A stretch of 45,069 nt of DNA from Pyrinomonadaceae bacterium (GCA_013812905.1 JACCSP010000317.1:1-45069), one strand, 5' to 3'. Shown: positions 9,434 to 18,508, counted from the first letter of the stretch. A program made the numbers and translations. Notes: generated by a model from the sequence alone, not told the origin.

Positions 9434-9520
9434 TGACAGGTGACAGGTGACAGGTGACAGGTGACAGGTGACAGGTGACAGGATAAAGATTTACCTGTCA
9501 CTTGTCACTTATCATCTGTC
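9434..9520. repeat. Heptad repeat element: 7 perfect TGACAGG copies plus an inverted degenerate arm
   Basis: (TGACAGG)7 at 9434-9482, spacer ATAAAGATTTA, then CCTGTCA-CTTGTCA-CTTATCA-TCTGTCG. The inverted arm encodes the end and TGA stop of pfkB; the array ends 12 bp from the next gene's start. Confidence 0.95.
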
Positions 9521-10446
9521 GCGGCCTTGCTAAATGGAATCTCTTCAAAGTGGGTCATCTTTTTGAAGGCGCGAAAGCGGTCGTTGATTTCATCGTGGGT
9601 CAGTCGTCGCACGCGTTCGGTGCCAAACTCTTCCACGTTGAATGAAGCCATCACGGAACCGAAGATCATCGCGCGCCGCATGGCTGCTTCGTCTAGTTTC
9701 TCTTGGCTGGAGAGGTAGCCCATGAAACCGCCTGCGAAAGTATCCCCCGCTCCAGTGGGATCAAAAACCGATTCGAGCGGATAGGCTGGGATTGCGAAGT
9801 AGCTCTGGGCCGTGAACAATGCCGCTCCATATTCGCCTCGCTTCACGATTAGCGCCCTCGGTCCCCATGATAGAACCGTCCTGGCCGCCTTGATGAGATT
9901 AGGAATCCCTGTTAACTGCCGCGCTTCAGCATCATTAATGATGACGACATCAACTCCCTTGATGGTGCGCAGCAGCGAATCTCTGGCCGTCTCGATCCAA
10001 AGGTTCATCGTATCGAGAGCGACCAGCTCGGCATTCGGGATTTGCTCTCGCACCTCGCGTTGCAGATCTGGCTGAATGTTTCCGAGGAAAACAAGCCGAG
10101 CTTTCTTCGAGTCCGCGGATAGTTTTGGTTTAAATTCGGCGAAGACGTTTAGTTGGGTGTCGAGGGTGTGGGCGACATTTAAATCGTAGTCGTAGCGACC
10201 TCGCCAACGAAAGGTCTTCCCGTCAGAGACACGTTCGAGATCACTGGTGTCGATACCGTGTTCATCAAATACTTCCTGTTCCGCTTCGCTAAAATCGCCG
10301 CCGACCACGCCGACAATACGAACGTTAGTGTAATAGCTGGCCGAGATCGAGAAATGAGATGCCGAACCGCCGAGCATCTGCTGGCATTTGCCAAACGGAG
10401 TTTCTACGGCGTCAAAGGCTACGGAGCCAACAACAAGGAGAGACAT
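9505..10446 (-). CDS. PfkB family carbohydrate/nucleoside kinase
   Basis: MSLLVVGSVAFDAVETP...GGSASHFSISA; C-terminal DPTGAGDTFAGGFMGYL signature. Confidence 0.93.
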   Translation of the reverse strand: MSLLVVGSVAFDAVETPFGKCQQMLGGSASHFSISASYYTNVRIVGVVGGDFSEAEQEVFDEHGIDTSDLERVSDGKTFRWRGRYDYDLNVAHTLDTQLNVFAEFKPKLSADSKKARLVFLGNIQPDLQREVREQIPNAELVALDTMNLWIETARDSLLRTIKGVDVVIINDAEARQLTGIPNLIKAARTVLSWGPRALIVKRGEYGAALFTAQSYFAIPAYPLESVFDPTGAGDTFAGGFMGYLSSQEKLDEAAMRRAMIFGSVMASFNVEEFGTERVRRLTHDEINDRFRAFKKMTHFEEIPFSKAATDDK

Positions 10447-10471
10447 GGGGGTCTTTGTTTTAACTTTTTCG

Positions 10472-10540
10472 AATCTCAAGCCTGAGATCTTAGATCTCGG
10501 ATCCGGCTTTTTGCCAACTGCCTACTGCTCTCTGCTTTCC
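10472..10540. repeat. Degenerate heptad block (ten in-register 7-mers, two sub-families)
   Basis: Plus strand: AATCTCA AGCCTGA GATCTTA GATCTCG GATCCGG CTTTTTG CCAACTG CCTACTG CTCTCTG CTTTCC. The TPR gene stop codon (10522-10524) lies inside CCTACTG. Confidence 0.6.
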
Positions 10541-11028
10541 CTATTTACTTTGGCGCTGCCCAGCGCAGCGAGATCTGCTTCAGCTTGTTTGCGAAAATCA
10601 CTTTTAGGGTAATCGGTAATTAACCGCGTCAGGTATTCGCGTCCCAACTCCCTGAATTCCTCAGCCGATAGCGTTCGTTTCCTAGTGCCATCATAATTCA
10701 CGTAAAGAGAAGAATTTTGCTTGCCCTTATTCTGAGCCAAAAAAAGACTGCTCTCGCCCGCCATGAACAGGGCTTCTTCGATTCGGGCAAAATTTGGATT
10801 GCCGGCAATAATCTCTTCGCAGCGTTTTAGCGCCGCGACGTAGGCCTTCTTAAGTTTGAAATAGTTGCGGGCTACTTCCAGATTGTGTAGGGAATCCTTC
10901 TCGAGATCCGGATCGCGAATCGTAGAAGGATCCGGCCCGGTTTTCGCTTTACCTTGCGCGGAGACCGAAGGCGCACAAGGCAACAGTGCTAACATTAGAA
11001 ATGCGACTTGCAAAAGATTCTTTCTCAT
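10522..11028 (-). CDS. Secreted TPR/BamD-like protein
   Basis: Signal peptide MRKNLLQVAFLMLALLPCAPSVSAQ; HNLEVARNYFKLKKAYVAALKRCEEII...YLTRLITDYPKSDFRKQAEADLAAL. Confidence 0.8.
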   Translation of the reverse strand: MRKNLLQVAFLMLALLPCAPSVSAQGKAKTGPDPSTIRDPDLEKDSLHNLEVARNYFKLKKAYVAALKRCEEIIAGNPNFARIEEALFMAGESSLFLAQNKGKQNSSLYVNYDGTRKRTLSAEEFRELGREYLTRLITDYPKSDFRKQAEADLAALGSAKVNRESREQ

Positions 11029-11084
11029 AACTTCCTCAGACCTAAGTTCCGAATTGCTTCGGCGAGCAGCGCCCGCCGCTCAAC

Positions 11085-11960
11085 TCACGATGCAGCGTAC
11101 TTTCTGATTATTGCTTCCAGCTTCTTCGTTGTCGTCTGCGGCCAAAGTTCGGCAGCGGTAAAAATTGCGTTCTTGAGGGCCGACCCACACTTGCAACTCC
11201 GGGGAAGCTCGGCGATTCGCTTTACCGCCTCTTTCATTACGACTTGGGCGTTGCGGACATTCTTATTCAAATACTCCACCACGGTCTCGACGCTTACCGC
11301 ATCGTGCCCGGAATGCCAGCAATCGTAGTCTGTTACGAGGGCCAGGGTGGCGTAGCAAATCTCTGCCTCACGAGCTAGCTTCGCTTCCTGCAGGTTCGTC
11401 ATCCCAATAATGTCCATGCCCCACGCGCGATAAACGTTTGATTCCGCTAAGGTCGAGAATGCTGGCCCTTCCATGCAAAGATAGGTGCCACCGCGATGCA
11501 CCTTGACGTCAGCTGCTTTACAAGACTCATGGAGCACGTCGCCCAAATCATGGCAGACAGGATGCGCCAAGGTCACGTGCGCGACGATACCTTCTCCGAA
11601 GAAGGTCGACTCGCGAGCCCGGGCTCGCGTGCGGTCAAAAAACTGATCCGGGATCACCATATCCAGCGGCGCGTATTCTGCTTGCAGCGATCCAACGGCA
11701 GAAGCTGAAAGCACGCGTTCAACGCCCAGCAATTTCATGCCGTAGATATTTGCTCGGAAAGGTACCTCGGTGGGCGTGAAGCGGTGCCCTCGCCCATGTC
11801 GCGGCAGGAAAGCAACTCGCTGCCCTTCCAGCGTCCCAATAATAAACGCATCTGAAGGGCTGCCGAAAGGAGTGTCAATTCTGATCTCCTCAACGTCCTT
11901 CAGTTCCGGCATCTGGTACAGTCCGCTACCGCCGATGATTCCGATTTTGGCTGTGCCCAT
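11085..11960 (-). CDS. mtnP: S-methyl-5'-thioadenosine phosphorylase
   Basis: IGIIGGSGLYQMPEL, FLPRHGRGHRFTPTEVPFRANIYGMK, YLCMEGPAFSTLAESNVYRAWGMDIIGMTNLQEAKLAREAEICYATLALVTDYDCW. Confidence 0.97.
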   Translation of the reverse strand: MGTAKIGIIGGSGLYQMPELKDVEEIRIDTPFGSPSDAFIIGTLEGQRVAFLPRHGRGHRFTPTEVPFRANIYGMKLLGVERVLSASAVGSLQAEYAPLDMVIPDQFFDRTRARARESTFFGEGIVAHVTLAHPVCHDLGDVLHESCKAADVKVHRGGTYLCMEGPAFSTLAESNVYRAWGMDIIGMTNLQEAKLAREAEICYATLALVTDYDCWHSGHDAVSVETVVEYLNKNVRNAQVVMKEAVKRIAELPRSCKCGSALKNAIFTAAELWPQTTTKKLEAIIRKYAAS

Positions 11961-12047
11961 GATTCTCTGGTAGGGGAATAAACTACCTGTCTGCCCTTGC
12001 TTATCGGGTCCTTTGCCTAACTCTGAGGCGGACCCCCGGGCCGGTCA

Positions 12048-12890
12048 CTAAGGACTATAGTCTAGGGCACGCAGTTTGCCGTTCTCTTCTGACAACTTGC
12101 AAAGTGGCAAGTCCGGGTCGTGATAGAACAGGCAACCCCAGCCATCGCGCGCCGCCTGCGGCAGTAGTCTTTTCTTAGCCTCGAGCGTTTCTACCGGATA
12201 GAGATCGTAGCCCATGATCCACGGAAGCGATATGTGGGCTCTCATCGGCACTAAATCAGCAAAACCGAAGATGGTGCGACCGTCCTGCTGCAGACGCCAA
12301 CACTGCATTGTTCGATTGTGTCCGGCGTGCGTTTCCATATGCAGGCCAGGAACCACCTCGTAGTCTGCTTTCCTCAACTCCAGCTGTCCGTTTTCTTTAA
12401 TTGGCACCCAATTCTCGGGCAGGTAGCTTGCTCGGTCGCGTTCGGTGGGGTGTAGGCCATGCTCAAACTCAGCGCGAGAGACAAGATACCTGGCATTCGG
12501 AAAAGCCGGAATAGGTTTGCCATCCTTATCCCACGCCGTGTTTCCGCCTGAGTGATCGAAATGCAGGTGGGTATTGATAACGATCGTTATTGCTTCCGGA
12601 CCCACTCCCGCTATACCACGCAACGAATCTGCCAAGGGTCGCTCACGTGTGATGCCATAGATACGCGTTTGCTTCTCTGAGAATTTCTCGCCAATGCCTG
12701 TCTCGATAAGTATTCGCTCAGAACCAGTCTCAATAAACACGCAGTTCATGTTCATCCGGATCCGGTTCTGATCGTCGGGCGCGCACACTTTCGACCAGAG
12801 ATTGCGCGGGACCACGCCGAACATCGCTCCTCCGTCGAGGCGAAACTCGGTGTCAGGCACTATTTCGAATCGGTAATCGCCAAACTGCAT
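12048..12890 (-). CDS. MBL-fold metallo-hydrolase
   Basis: INTHLHFDHSGGNT (HxHxDH), HAGHNRTMQ, FADLVP. Confidence 0.93.
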   Translation of the reverse strand: MQFGDYRFEIVPDTEFRLDGGAMFGVVPRNLWSKVCAPDDQNRIRMNMNCVFIETGSERILIETGIGEKFSEKQTRIYGITRERPLADSLRGIAGVGPEAITIVINTHLHFDHSGGNTAWDKDGKPIPAFPNARYLVSRAEFEHGLHPTERDRASYLPENWVPIKENGQLELRKADYEVVPGLHMETHAGHNRTMQCWRLQQDGRTIFGFADLVPMRAHISLPWIMGYDLYPVETLEAKKRLLPQAARDGWGCLFYHDPDLPLCKLSEENGKLRALDYSP

Positions 12891-12896
12891 GCGGAA

Positions 12897-14219
12897 TTAT
12901 TGCCGGGTGGTTCCCTTCCGGCGCGGCTTCGGGCTAGTCTTTGAGCCCCCAGACTTTGGCTTCTCCTGGTTTTGCGCAGGCTCCGCAGGATGAGCTTCTA
13001 CCGCCTCTTCCTGGCCCGGAGCAAATTGCGGCGGCATAGCCGGCATCTCCTGCGCCGCCGGCATCTTCACTTGAAAGCTCTCGGCAACGGTTACGTGCGA
13101 ACGCTTTACGATGTCGTCGACAACCTTCTTCTGCTTTTCCTGCTCCACAGCGGCGCGCGCCTGATCGCGTCCGCCCTTTGGCGGCGCGAAGGGGTTGTCG
13201 GTCTTACCACCTTCGCCAATCAAAATGTGGCGAGCGTGAACCTGTTCTTCCTTTTTGCCTTCTTTCATCTCCGTGCGACGATCTTCGAGTTTGATGATGT
13301 GGTAGCCAAACTGGCTCTCAACCACGTCGCTGATCTCGCCGGGCTTCAAAGCATACGCAGCTTTCTCAAACTCCGGCACCATCTGACCGGGCCCAAACCA
13401 GCCGAGGTCGCCCCCTTTTGCTTTGCTTCCATCGGTTGAGAATTCGGTCGCCAACTTCGCAAAATCTTCCCCAGCACGAGCTCTCTTCAAAATCTCGTCG
13501 GCCTTCCCGCGCTTTTGCTTAGGGTCAAGTTCAGGGTGCTTAGTCACATAGGCATCAATTTCCTCATCAGTGGCTTTCATTTTCTCTGCCAACTGCTCCT
13601 GAGCGTAGGTTTGCGCTAGCATGCGAGCGTGCTCGAGCATGATCTGCAATTGCACACTGCGCTTCTTCTCTACCCCGGCAGCAATTCCTTTACGTTCGCC
13701 TATCAGCACCTGACCCAACTGACTTCGCACCTGTTTGATTTGTTCTTCAGGAATCTGACCGCTCGCCAGTTGGGGATTTTTCGACTTGGCATCATTTATA
13801 AACTGATCAAACTTAGCCACATTGACGGGGTCCTTAAAAAATTCTTCAACTTCAGGCTCTGTGGCGTTCGAAGATGCCTGCGCCCCTTGCGACTTCATGT
13901 AGTTTTCCGCGATGACCACCGCTCGCACGAGATCAAGCTGGCGTTTCATGTCGGGCCTGCCACCTACTCCCTTGGCCCTCGCCTCCTCGGCAACTGCCAA
14001 CAAACTGCGGAGGTTCTCAGCAAAATCCTTACGGGTTGCTTCATCCGAAGCCAGCCGACTGCGAAACTGAGGCGGCTGGTCTTCGGCAATCAGTGCCATG
14101 TCTTCAGAATTCAGATTGACGGCCTCGGTGCGCCTGGCTTTAACCTGCCACGCAATCAATCCCACCGAAAAAACTACCGCGACGGCGGCAGCTATCCATG
14201 CTTTTGTTGTTGATGTCAA
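12897..14219 (-). CDS. Parvulin-type (PpiC/SurA-like) peptidyl-prolyl isomerase, membrane-anchored
   Basis: N-terminal [75 protein letters not shown] start overlaps the mce stop (TTGA). Confidence 0.94.
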   Translation of the reverse strand: MTSTTKAWIAAAVAVVFSVGLIAWQVKARRTEAVNLNSEDMALIAEDQPPQFRSRLASDEATRKDFAENLRSLLAVAEEARAKGVGGRPDMKRQLDLVRAVVIAENYMKSQGAQASSNATEPEVEEFFKDPVNVAKFDQFINDAKSKNPQLASGQIPEEQIKQVRSQLGQVLIGERKGIAAGVEKKRSVQLQIMLEHARMLAQTYAQEQLAEKMKATDEEIDAYVTKHPELDPKQKRGKADEILKRARAGEDFAKLATEFSTDGSKAKGGDLGWFGPGQMVPEFEKAAYALKPGEISDVVESQFGYHIIKLEDRRTEMKEGKKEEQVHARHILIGEGGKTDNPFAPPKGGRDQARAAVEQEKQKKVVDDIVKRSHVTVAESFQVKMPAAQEMPAMPPQFAPGQEEAVEAHPAEPAQNQEKPKSGGSKTSPKPRRKGTTRQ

Positions 14220-14641
14220 AATACTTTCCTTTCCAAAGTTGAAACCTGTTGCAGCTGCACTAACTCAATCAGCACGCCATTCGTTGATGAGGGGTGAATA
14301 AAAGCTATAAGACAACCACCGGCGCCGATACGAGGCGTTTCGTCAATCAACAGTGCGCCCTTTTCTTTCAGTTGCCCCAACGCCGCGCAAATATCGTCAA
14401 CCTGAATCGCAATATGATGAATACCGGGGCCCTGCCTATCCAGAAACTTTCCCACTGGCGATTCCGGGGTCAGCGGCTCTAAAAGCTCGATATGAGTTTC
14501 GCCAATAGGCAGCATCGCGATGCGCACTCCCTGTTCGCCAACGACCTCCGTGGATTCGACTCTAAGGCCCAGAGCGTCTTGCCAGAATGCGGTTGCCTCT
14601 TTCAATTGTCGCGTGGCAATACCTATGTGGTCGATCTTCAT
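14216..14641 (-). CDS. mce: Methylmalonyl-CoA epimerase
   Basis: [26 protein letters not shown]...[31 protein letters not shown]. Confidence 0.95.
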   Translation of the reverse strand: MKIDHIGIATRQLKEATAFWQDALGLRVESTEVVGEQGVRIAMLPIGETHIELLEPLTPESPVGKFLDRQGPGIHHIAIQVDDICAALGQLKEKGALLIDETPRIGAGGCLIAFIHPSSTNGVLIELVQLQQVSTLERKVF

Positions 14642-14644
14642 AAA

Positions 14645-15658
14645 CTAATCAAGGGTCGTTGAATGGTCCGTTGTCTGTGCGCCGCCTTCGCCTGCTGCTT
14701 TATGCCTACTGCCTTCTATAATCTCTTCCACAGCAGAATAAGGGTCGCTCCGGCGCGTGGCAACCTCCTCGGCAAGACGGTCGAGTGTGTCAGATGCGGA
14801 ATCTGAGGCCAGGGTTCGCGCGAGCAACCGATCCCGCAGGAGTTCCAGTATTCGCCATCGAGCTATCGCACGTCTCCGCTGGGTTCCCAAATTCGTCCTA
14901 AAATGGAAGTCTCGATAACTTTCAATCGCCACTGCCAAATCGTCAATACCCTTACTCTCTGTCGCTATCGTCTTGACGATTGGCGGTTGCCATCCATCCT
15001 CCCGGCCGGAAAGCGATAACAAGGCCTCCAGCTCTTTTTCGGTGCTATAAACTCCCTCTCGATCGGCCTTATTAATCACGAAAATATCTCCAATCTCCAT
15101 AATCCCGGCTTTGATCGCCTGAATATCGTCCCCCATTCCCGGGACCAGCACCACCACTGACACGTCCGCAGCTTTAACGATCTCGACCTCATCCTGTCCC
15201 ACGCCGACCGTTTCCACCACGAGCTTCGAGTATCCGGCAGCATCCAGTATGGAAACTGCATCCACTGTTGCTCGGGCAAGTCCGCCAAGATTTCCGCGAG
15301 TGGCCATCGAGCGAATAAACACTCCGGGATCGAGACCCAGCGCTTGCATCCTGATCCGATCGCCAAGAATGGCCCCTCCGGAAAACGGGCTGGAAGGATC
15401 AATAGCGACAATGCCTACGCGCTCCTTCCGGTCCCGGTAAAGCGAGGCAAGTTTGTCGACGAGCGACGACTTTCCCGCCCCTGGCGCACCTGTTATTCCC
15501 ACAACTAGTCCGCGTCCCGTGTGCGGGAAGATGTCCTTCATTAACTGAGCTGCGTCTTCACTGCCATCTTCCACCTTGGAGATAGCGCGCGCCACCGCTC
15601 GAGTCTCACCGGCAACAACCCGCTCGATTAGGGAAGACTTTTCTGGAGTAGCGCTCAT
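14645..15658 (-). CDS. meaB: Methylmalonyl-CoA mutase-associated GTPase MeaB
   Basis: VVGITGAPGAGKSSLVDKLA, VGIVAIDPSSPFSGGAILGDRIRM, VETVGVGQDEVEIVKAADVSVVVLVPGMGDDIQAIKAGIMEIGDIFVINKAD. Confidence 0.97.
   Translation of the reverse strand: MSATPEKSSLIERVVAGETRAVARAISKVEDGSEDAAQLMKDIFPHTGRGLVVGITGAPGAGKSSLVDKLASLYRDRKERVGIVAIDPSSPFSGGAILGDRIRMQALGLDPGVFIRSMATRGNLGGLARATVDAVSILDAAGYSKLVVETVGVGQDEVEIVKAADVSVVVLVPGMGDDIQAIKAGIMEIGDIFVINKADREGVYSTEKELEALLSLSGREDGWQPPIVKTIATESKGIDDLAVAIESYRDFHFRTNLGTQRRRAIARWRILELLRDRLLARTLASDSASDTLDRLAEEVATRRSDPYSAVEEIIEGSRHKAAGEGGAQTTDHSTTLD
14668..14720. repeat. Decayed heptad (GCAGTAG-like) sequence forming the 3' end of meaB
   Basis: Minus strand: ATAGAAGGCAGTAGGCATAAAGCAGCAGGCGAAGGCGG, matching the AGNAGGC heptads seen at 10514-10534; encodes the tail SRHKAAGEGG. 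Confidence 0.45.
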
Positions 15659-15676
15659 CGGAAAATCTCGAATGCT

Positions 15677-16822
15677 TTAGGCCTGCCTCAAGATCTCTCG
15701 CGCAATTATCATCCTTTGAATCTCAGACGTGCCTTCACCAATTGTGCAGAGCTTTGAGTCGCGCCAGTATTTTTCCGGAGGATAGTCCTTGGTGTAGCCA
15801 TAGCCACCATGCACTTGGATAGCTTCTTCGCAAACGTTCACGCTTATCTCGGAAGCAAACAGCTTGGCCATCGAGGATTCCTTTGTCGTTTTCTTCCCCT
15901 GATCTTTTAACCAGGCAGCGCGATACATGAGTAAACGGGCGGCATCGATTTGCGTGGCCATGTTTGCCAGCTTGAATTGGATCGCCTGAAATTCGGAGAT
16001 GGGTTTGCCAAACTGCTGTCTTTCCTGCGCATATCGCACGGCTGATTCATATGCCCCTTGGGCGATCCCTATCGCAAGAGCTGCTATCGAGATACGACCA
16101 CCGTCCAGAATTTGCATGGCGTTTATGAACCCCTGACCTTCTGCGCCCAGTCGGTTCTCATCGGGGACATAACAATCTTCGAAAACAACACTGGCTGTCT
16201 CCGAAGCGCGCAGCCCCAGCTTGTTCTCTTTCTTGAAAGGCGAGAATCCCCTCATTCCCCTCTCAAAGATGAAAGCCGAAATTCCTTTGTTCTTCTGCGA
16301 ACGATCGGTGACAGCAAACGCGACGCAGGTATTGGCATGGATCGCGTGGGTAATAAAATTCTTCGAGCCGTTCACTACCCATCCGCCATCCTGTCGCACT
16401 GCCGTGGACCTGGTGCCGGAGGCGTCTGAGCCGGCGCTTGGTTCGGTTAGTCCCCAGGCCCCTAAATGTTCTCCCCGAGCCAGGGGTTCAAGATACTTTC
16501 TCTTTTGAGCGTCCGTTCCATACTGGTAAATATGGTTCGAACAAAGCGAATTGTGAGCGGCTACTGAAATTCCCACAGAGCCATCGACCCGGGACAACTC
16601 CTCAATGATGGACGCATATTCGACATAACCCATCCCCGCACCGCCATACTCTTCTGGGAAAATCACGCCCATCAATCCGAGTTCCGCAAGCTTGGGCTTT
16701 AGTTCAATCGGAAAGTGCTGTGCTTCGTCCCACTCCATGACGTGAGGTGCGATCTCCGCCTCGGCAAACTCGCGTACGCTCATCTTTATCTGTTTCTGCT
16801 CTTCGCTTAATTCAAATTCCAT
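15677..16822 (-). CDS. Acyl-CoA dehydrogenase
   Basis: [32 protein letters not shown]...[34 protein letters not shown]...[46 protein letters not shown] at 16822 chosen; the ORF extension to 16906 runs through a repeat. Confidence 0.97.
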   Translation of the reverse strand: MEFELSEEQKQIKMSVREFAEAEIAPHVMEWDEAQHFPIELKPKLAELGLMGVIFPEEYGGAGMGYVEYASIIEELSRVDGSVGISVAAHNSLCSNHIYQYGTDAQKRKYLEPLARGEHLGAWGLTEPSAGSDASGTRSTAVRQDGGWVVNGSKNFITHAIHANTCVAFAVTDRSQKNKGISAFIFERGMRGFSPFKKENKLGLRASETASVVFEDCYVPDENRLGAEGQGFINAMQILDGGRISIAALAIGIAQGAYESAVRYAQERQQFGKPISEFQAIQFKLANMATQIDAARLLMYRAAWLKDQGKKTTKESSMAKLFASEISVNVCEEAIQVHGGYGYTKDYPPEKYWRDSKLCTIGEGTSEIQRMIIAREILRQA

Positions 16823-16857
16823 CTTGCTCCCAGTAATACCGGATTCCACGCGACAAA

Positions 16858-16896
16858 GGCATCCTCGCCTGTCTATTAAGAACAGGCAAGAATGCC
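16858..16896. repeat. REP-like palindromic element, 15-bp stem and 9-nt loop
   Basis: GGCATCCTCGCCTGT (16858-16872) / CTATTAAGA / ACAGGCAAGAATGCC (16882-16896). On the minus strand the two non-Watson-Crick pairs are G.U. Confidence 0.8.
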
Positions 16897-16938
16897 TGCC
16901 TGACAAAAACCCCGCGCCTCAGCTGAGATTATTCTACC

Positions 16939-17730
16939 TCAACGTCTGGCTGAACCGTGACCGGCCGGGCGCTCCCGACTTCCTCTAGCTGGTTTGCTCT
17001 TGCCTTCGACTTTCATCAATCGGCTGACTTCGACTGGCCTAAGTAGTCGCCAGTAGCCCGGTTTCAGATCGTCATCCCTTATAGAACCGATGCGCGCTCG
17101 CCGCAACTTCACGACGGAATGTCCGATCACATCGAACATGCGTCTAATCTGCTGATTCCGACCTTGATGGAGAACCACCTCAAACCAGGCATTAGATCCG
17201 GTTTGGTCAGTCTTAGTAATTTTGGCAGGGGCTGTCTTAGTTCCGTCATCGAGTAACACACCGCGCCTGATGCGCTCGATTGCGCCTTCAGGAGGTAAAC
17301 CCTTCACTTTTGCTTCGTAAACCTTTTCTACACGATTGCGGGCCGCGGTGATGAAATTGGTGAAATCGCCGTCATTCGTCAGCAGCAAGAGACCTTCCGT
17401 ATTGAAGTCTAGACGACCGACAGGGTGAAGGCGGCCCAAAGTGGGAGGCAACAGTTCGGTTACCAACGGACGACCCTCGGGGTCGGAGACGCTCGTTAAA
17501 TAACCTTTCGGCTTATTCAGCAGTACATAAACCTTTTCACGCTTCGCCAGAACCGGGTTGATCAGCTTGCCCCGAACTTTGATGTGGTCACGTTTGGCGT
17601 CCGCCCTGCTTCCCAGTTCGGTTACGACTAGGCCATTCACTGTAACCAGGCCCGAGGTAATCAACTCCTCGGCATGGCGACGCGAGGCGATTCCCGCCGC
17701 GGCAATGAGTTTTTGTAGACGCTCTTCCAT
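16939..17730 (-). CDS. rluB: Pseudouridine synthase, RluB/RsuA family
   Basis: ERLQKLIAAAGIASRRHAEELITSGLVTVNG S4 domain; LHPVGRLDFNTEGLLLLTNDG; VVLHQGRNQQIRRMFDVIGHSVVKLRRARIG. Confidence 0.95.
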   Translation of the reverse strand: MEERLQKLIAAAGIASRRHAEELITSGLVTVNGLVVTELGSRADAKRDHIKVRGKLINPVLAKREKVYVLLNKPKGYLTSVSDPEGRPLVTELLPPTLGRLHPVGRLDFNTEGLLLLTNDGDFTNFITAARNRVEKVYEAKVKGLPPEGAIERIRRGVLLDDGTKTAPAKITKTDQTGSNAWFEVVLHQGRNQQIRRMFDVIGHSVVKLRRARIGSIRDDDLKPGYWRLLRPVEVSRLMKVEGKSKPARGSRERPAGHGSARR

Positions 17731-17743
17731 ATAACGAGTCGGC

Positions 17744-17797
17744 AGGAGTCAGGAGCAGGAGGTATGGTGACTTTCCTTCCGCCTGCTCCTGCCTCCT
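17744..17797. repeat. Heptad-type (CAGGAG) long inverted repeat between rluB and scpB
   Basis: AGGAGTCAGGAGCAGGAGG (17744-17762) and CCGCCTGCTCCTGCCTCCT (17779-17797): 17/19 complementary, 16-nt loop. Confidence 0.85.
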
Positions 17798-17798
17798 T

Positions 17799-18476
17799 CT
17801 AAACTATGCCGCTCGCAAGATCGTCAAAATCCTCGATGCTCGGCAATTCAGAAAGGTCTTTCAGTCCAAACTGGATCAGGAACTCTTTCGACGTGCCATA
17901 CATCATCGGGCGGCCAATCGCTTCTTTCCGGCCCTTGGCGACGATGAGTTTTTTGTCGAGCAGGGTTTTTATTGAAGATGGGGATTGCACTCCCCGAATA
18001 TCCAGAATTTCGGGGACAGTTATGGGCTGCTTGTAAGCGATTACTGCCAGGGTTTCCAGGGAAGCGAGCGATAGTTTTGCGCTGGGCCTCGATTTCAAAA
18101 AGGCGCGGACGTGTTCGTGATACTCGGGACGAGTGGCAAATTGCCACCCGCCGGCGACCTCTCTCAACTGCAAACCGCTGGCACGTCCGTTGAACTCCTC
18201 GACCAGGCTTGCGATTCCTGAATCAATTCCCGACTGATCTTCGTTCAGTACTTCGGCGATTGACTTCGCATTCAAAGGCTCGTCTGATACATAGATCAAT
18301 GCTTCGATTATCGCCTTTCTCTCTCCCGTGCTCTGGACGGTAAGAGGGGTCAAGTCGGCTCCATCGCGATCAGCCTCATGAGACTCAGCGGGGTCTAGTT
18401 CGCCATCGGCCTCGGCCATAAGAGTGTTAACGTCAAACCCATGTTCTGTGCCCTGTTGTTTTGCCACTTCGTTCAC
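17799..18476 (-). CDS. scpB: SMC-Scp complex subunit ScpB
   Basis: RKAIIEALIYVSDEPLNAKSIAEVL...SLASLETLAVIAYKQPITVPEILDIRGVQSPSSIKTLLDKKLI...YGTSKEFLIQFGLKDLSELP. Confidence 0.96.
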   Translation of the reverse strand: MNEVAKQQGTEHGFDVNTLMAEADGELDPAESHEADRDGADLTPLTVQSTGERKAIIEALIYVSDEPLNAKSIAEVLNEDQSGIDSGIASLVEEFNGRASGLQLREVAGGWQFATRPEYHEHVRAFLKSRPSAKLSLASLETLAVIAYKQPITVPEILDIRGVQSPSSIKTLLDKKLIVAKGRKEAIGRPMMYGTSKEFLIQFGLKDLSELPSIEDFDDLASGIV

Positions 18477-18508
18477 CTTACCTGTCAGTCTGCTGCACTC
18501 CTCTGGGG

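Noticed and set aside
9434-9482. CRISPR array
   Set aside because: The repeat unit is 7 bp with no spacers, and no cas genes are present.
12048-12890. Specific call as an N-acyl-homoserine lactone lactonase
   Set aside because: The MBL fold is clear, but substrate cannot be assigned from motifs; kept as generic MBL.
13629-14213. 194-aa plus-strand ORF
   Set aside because: Antisense shadow of the parvulin gene; no signal peptide or family motif.
16823-16906. N-terminal extension [28 protein letters not shown] of the acyl-CoA dehydrogenase
   Set aside because: Translated from the REP-like hairpin; homology starts at MEFELSEEQ.
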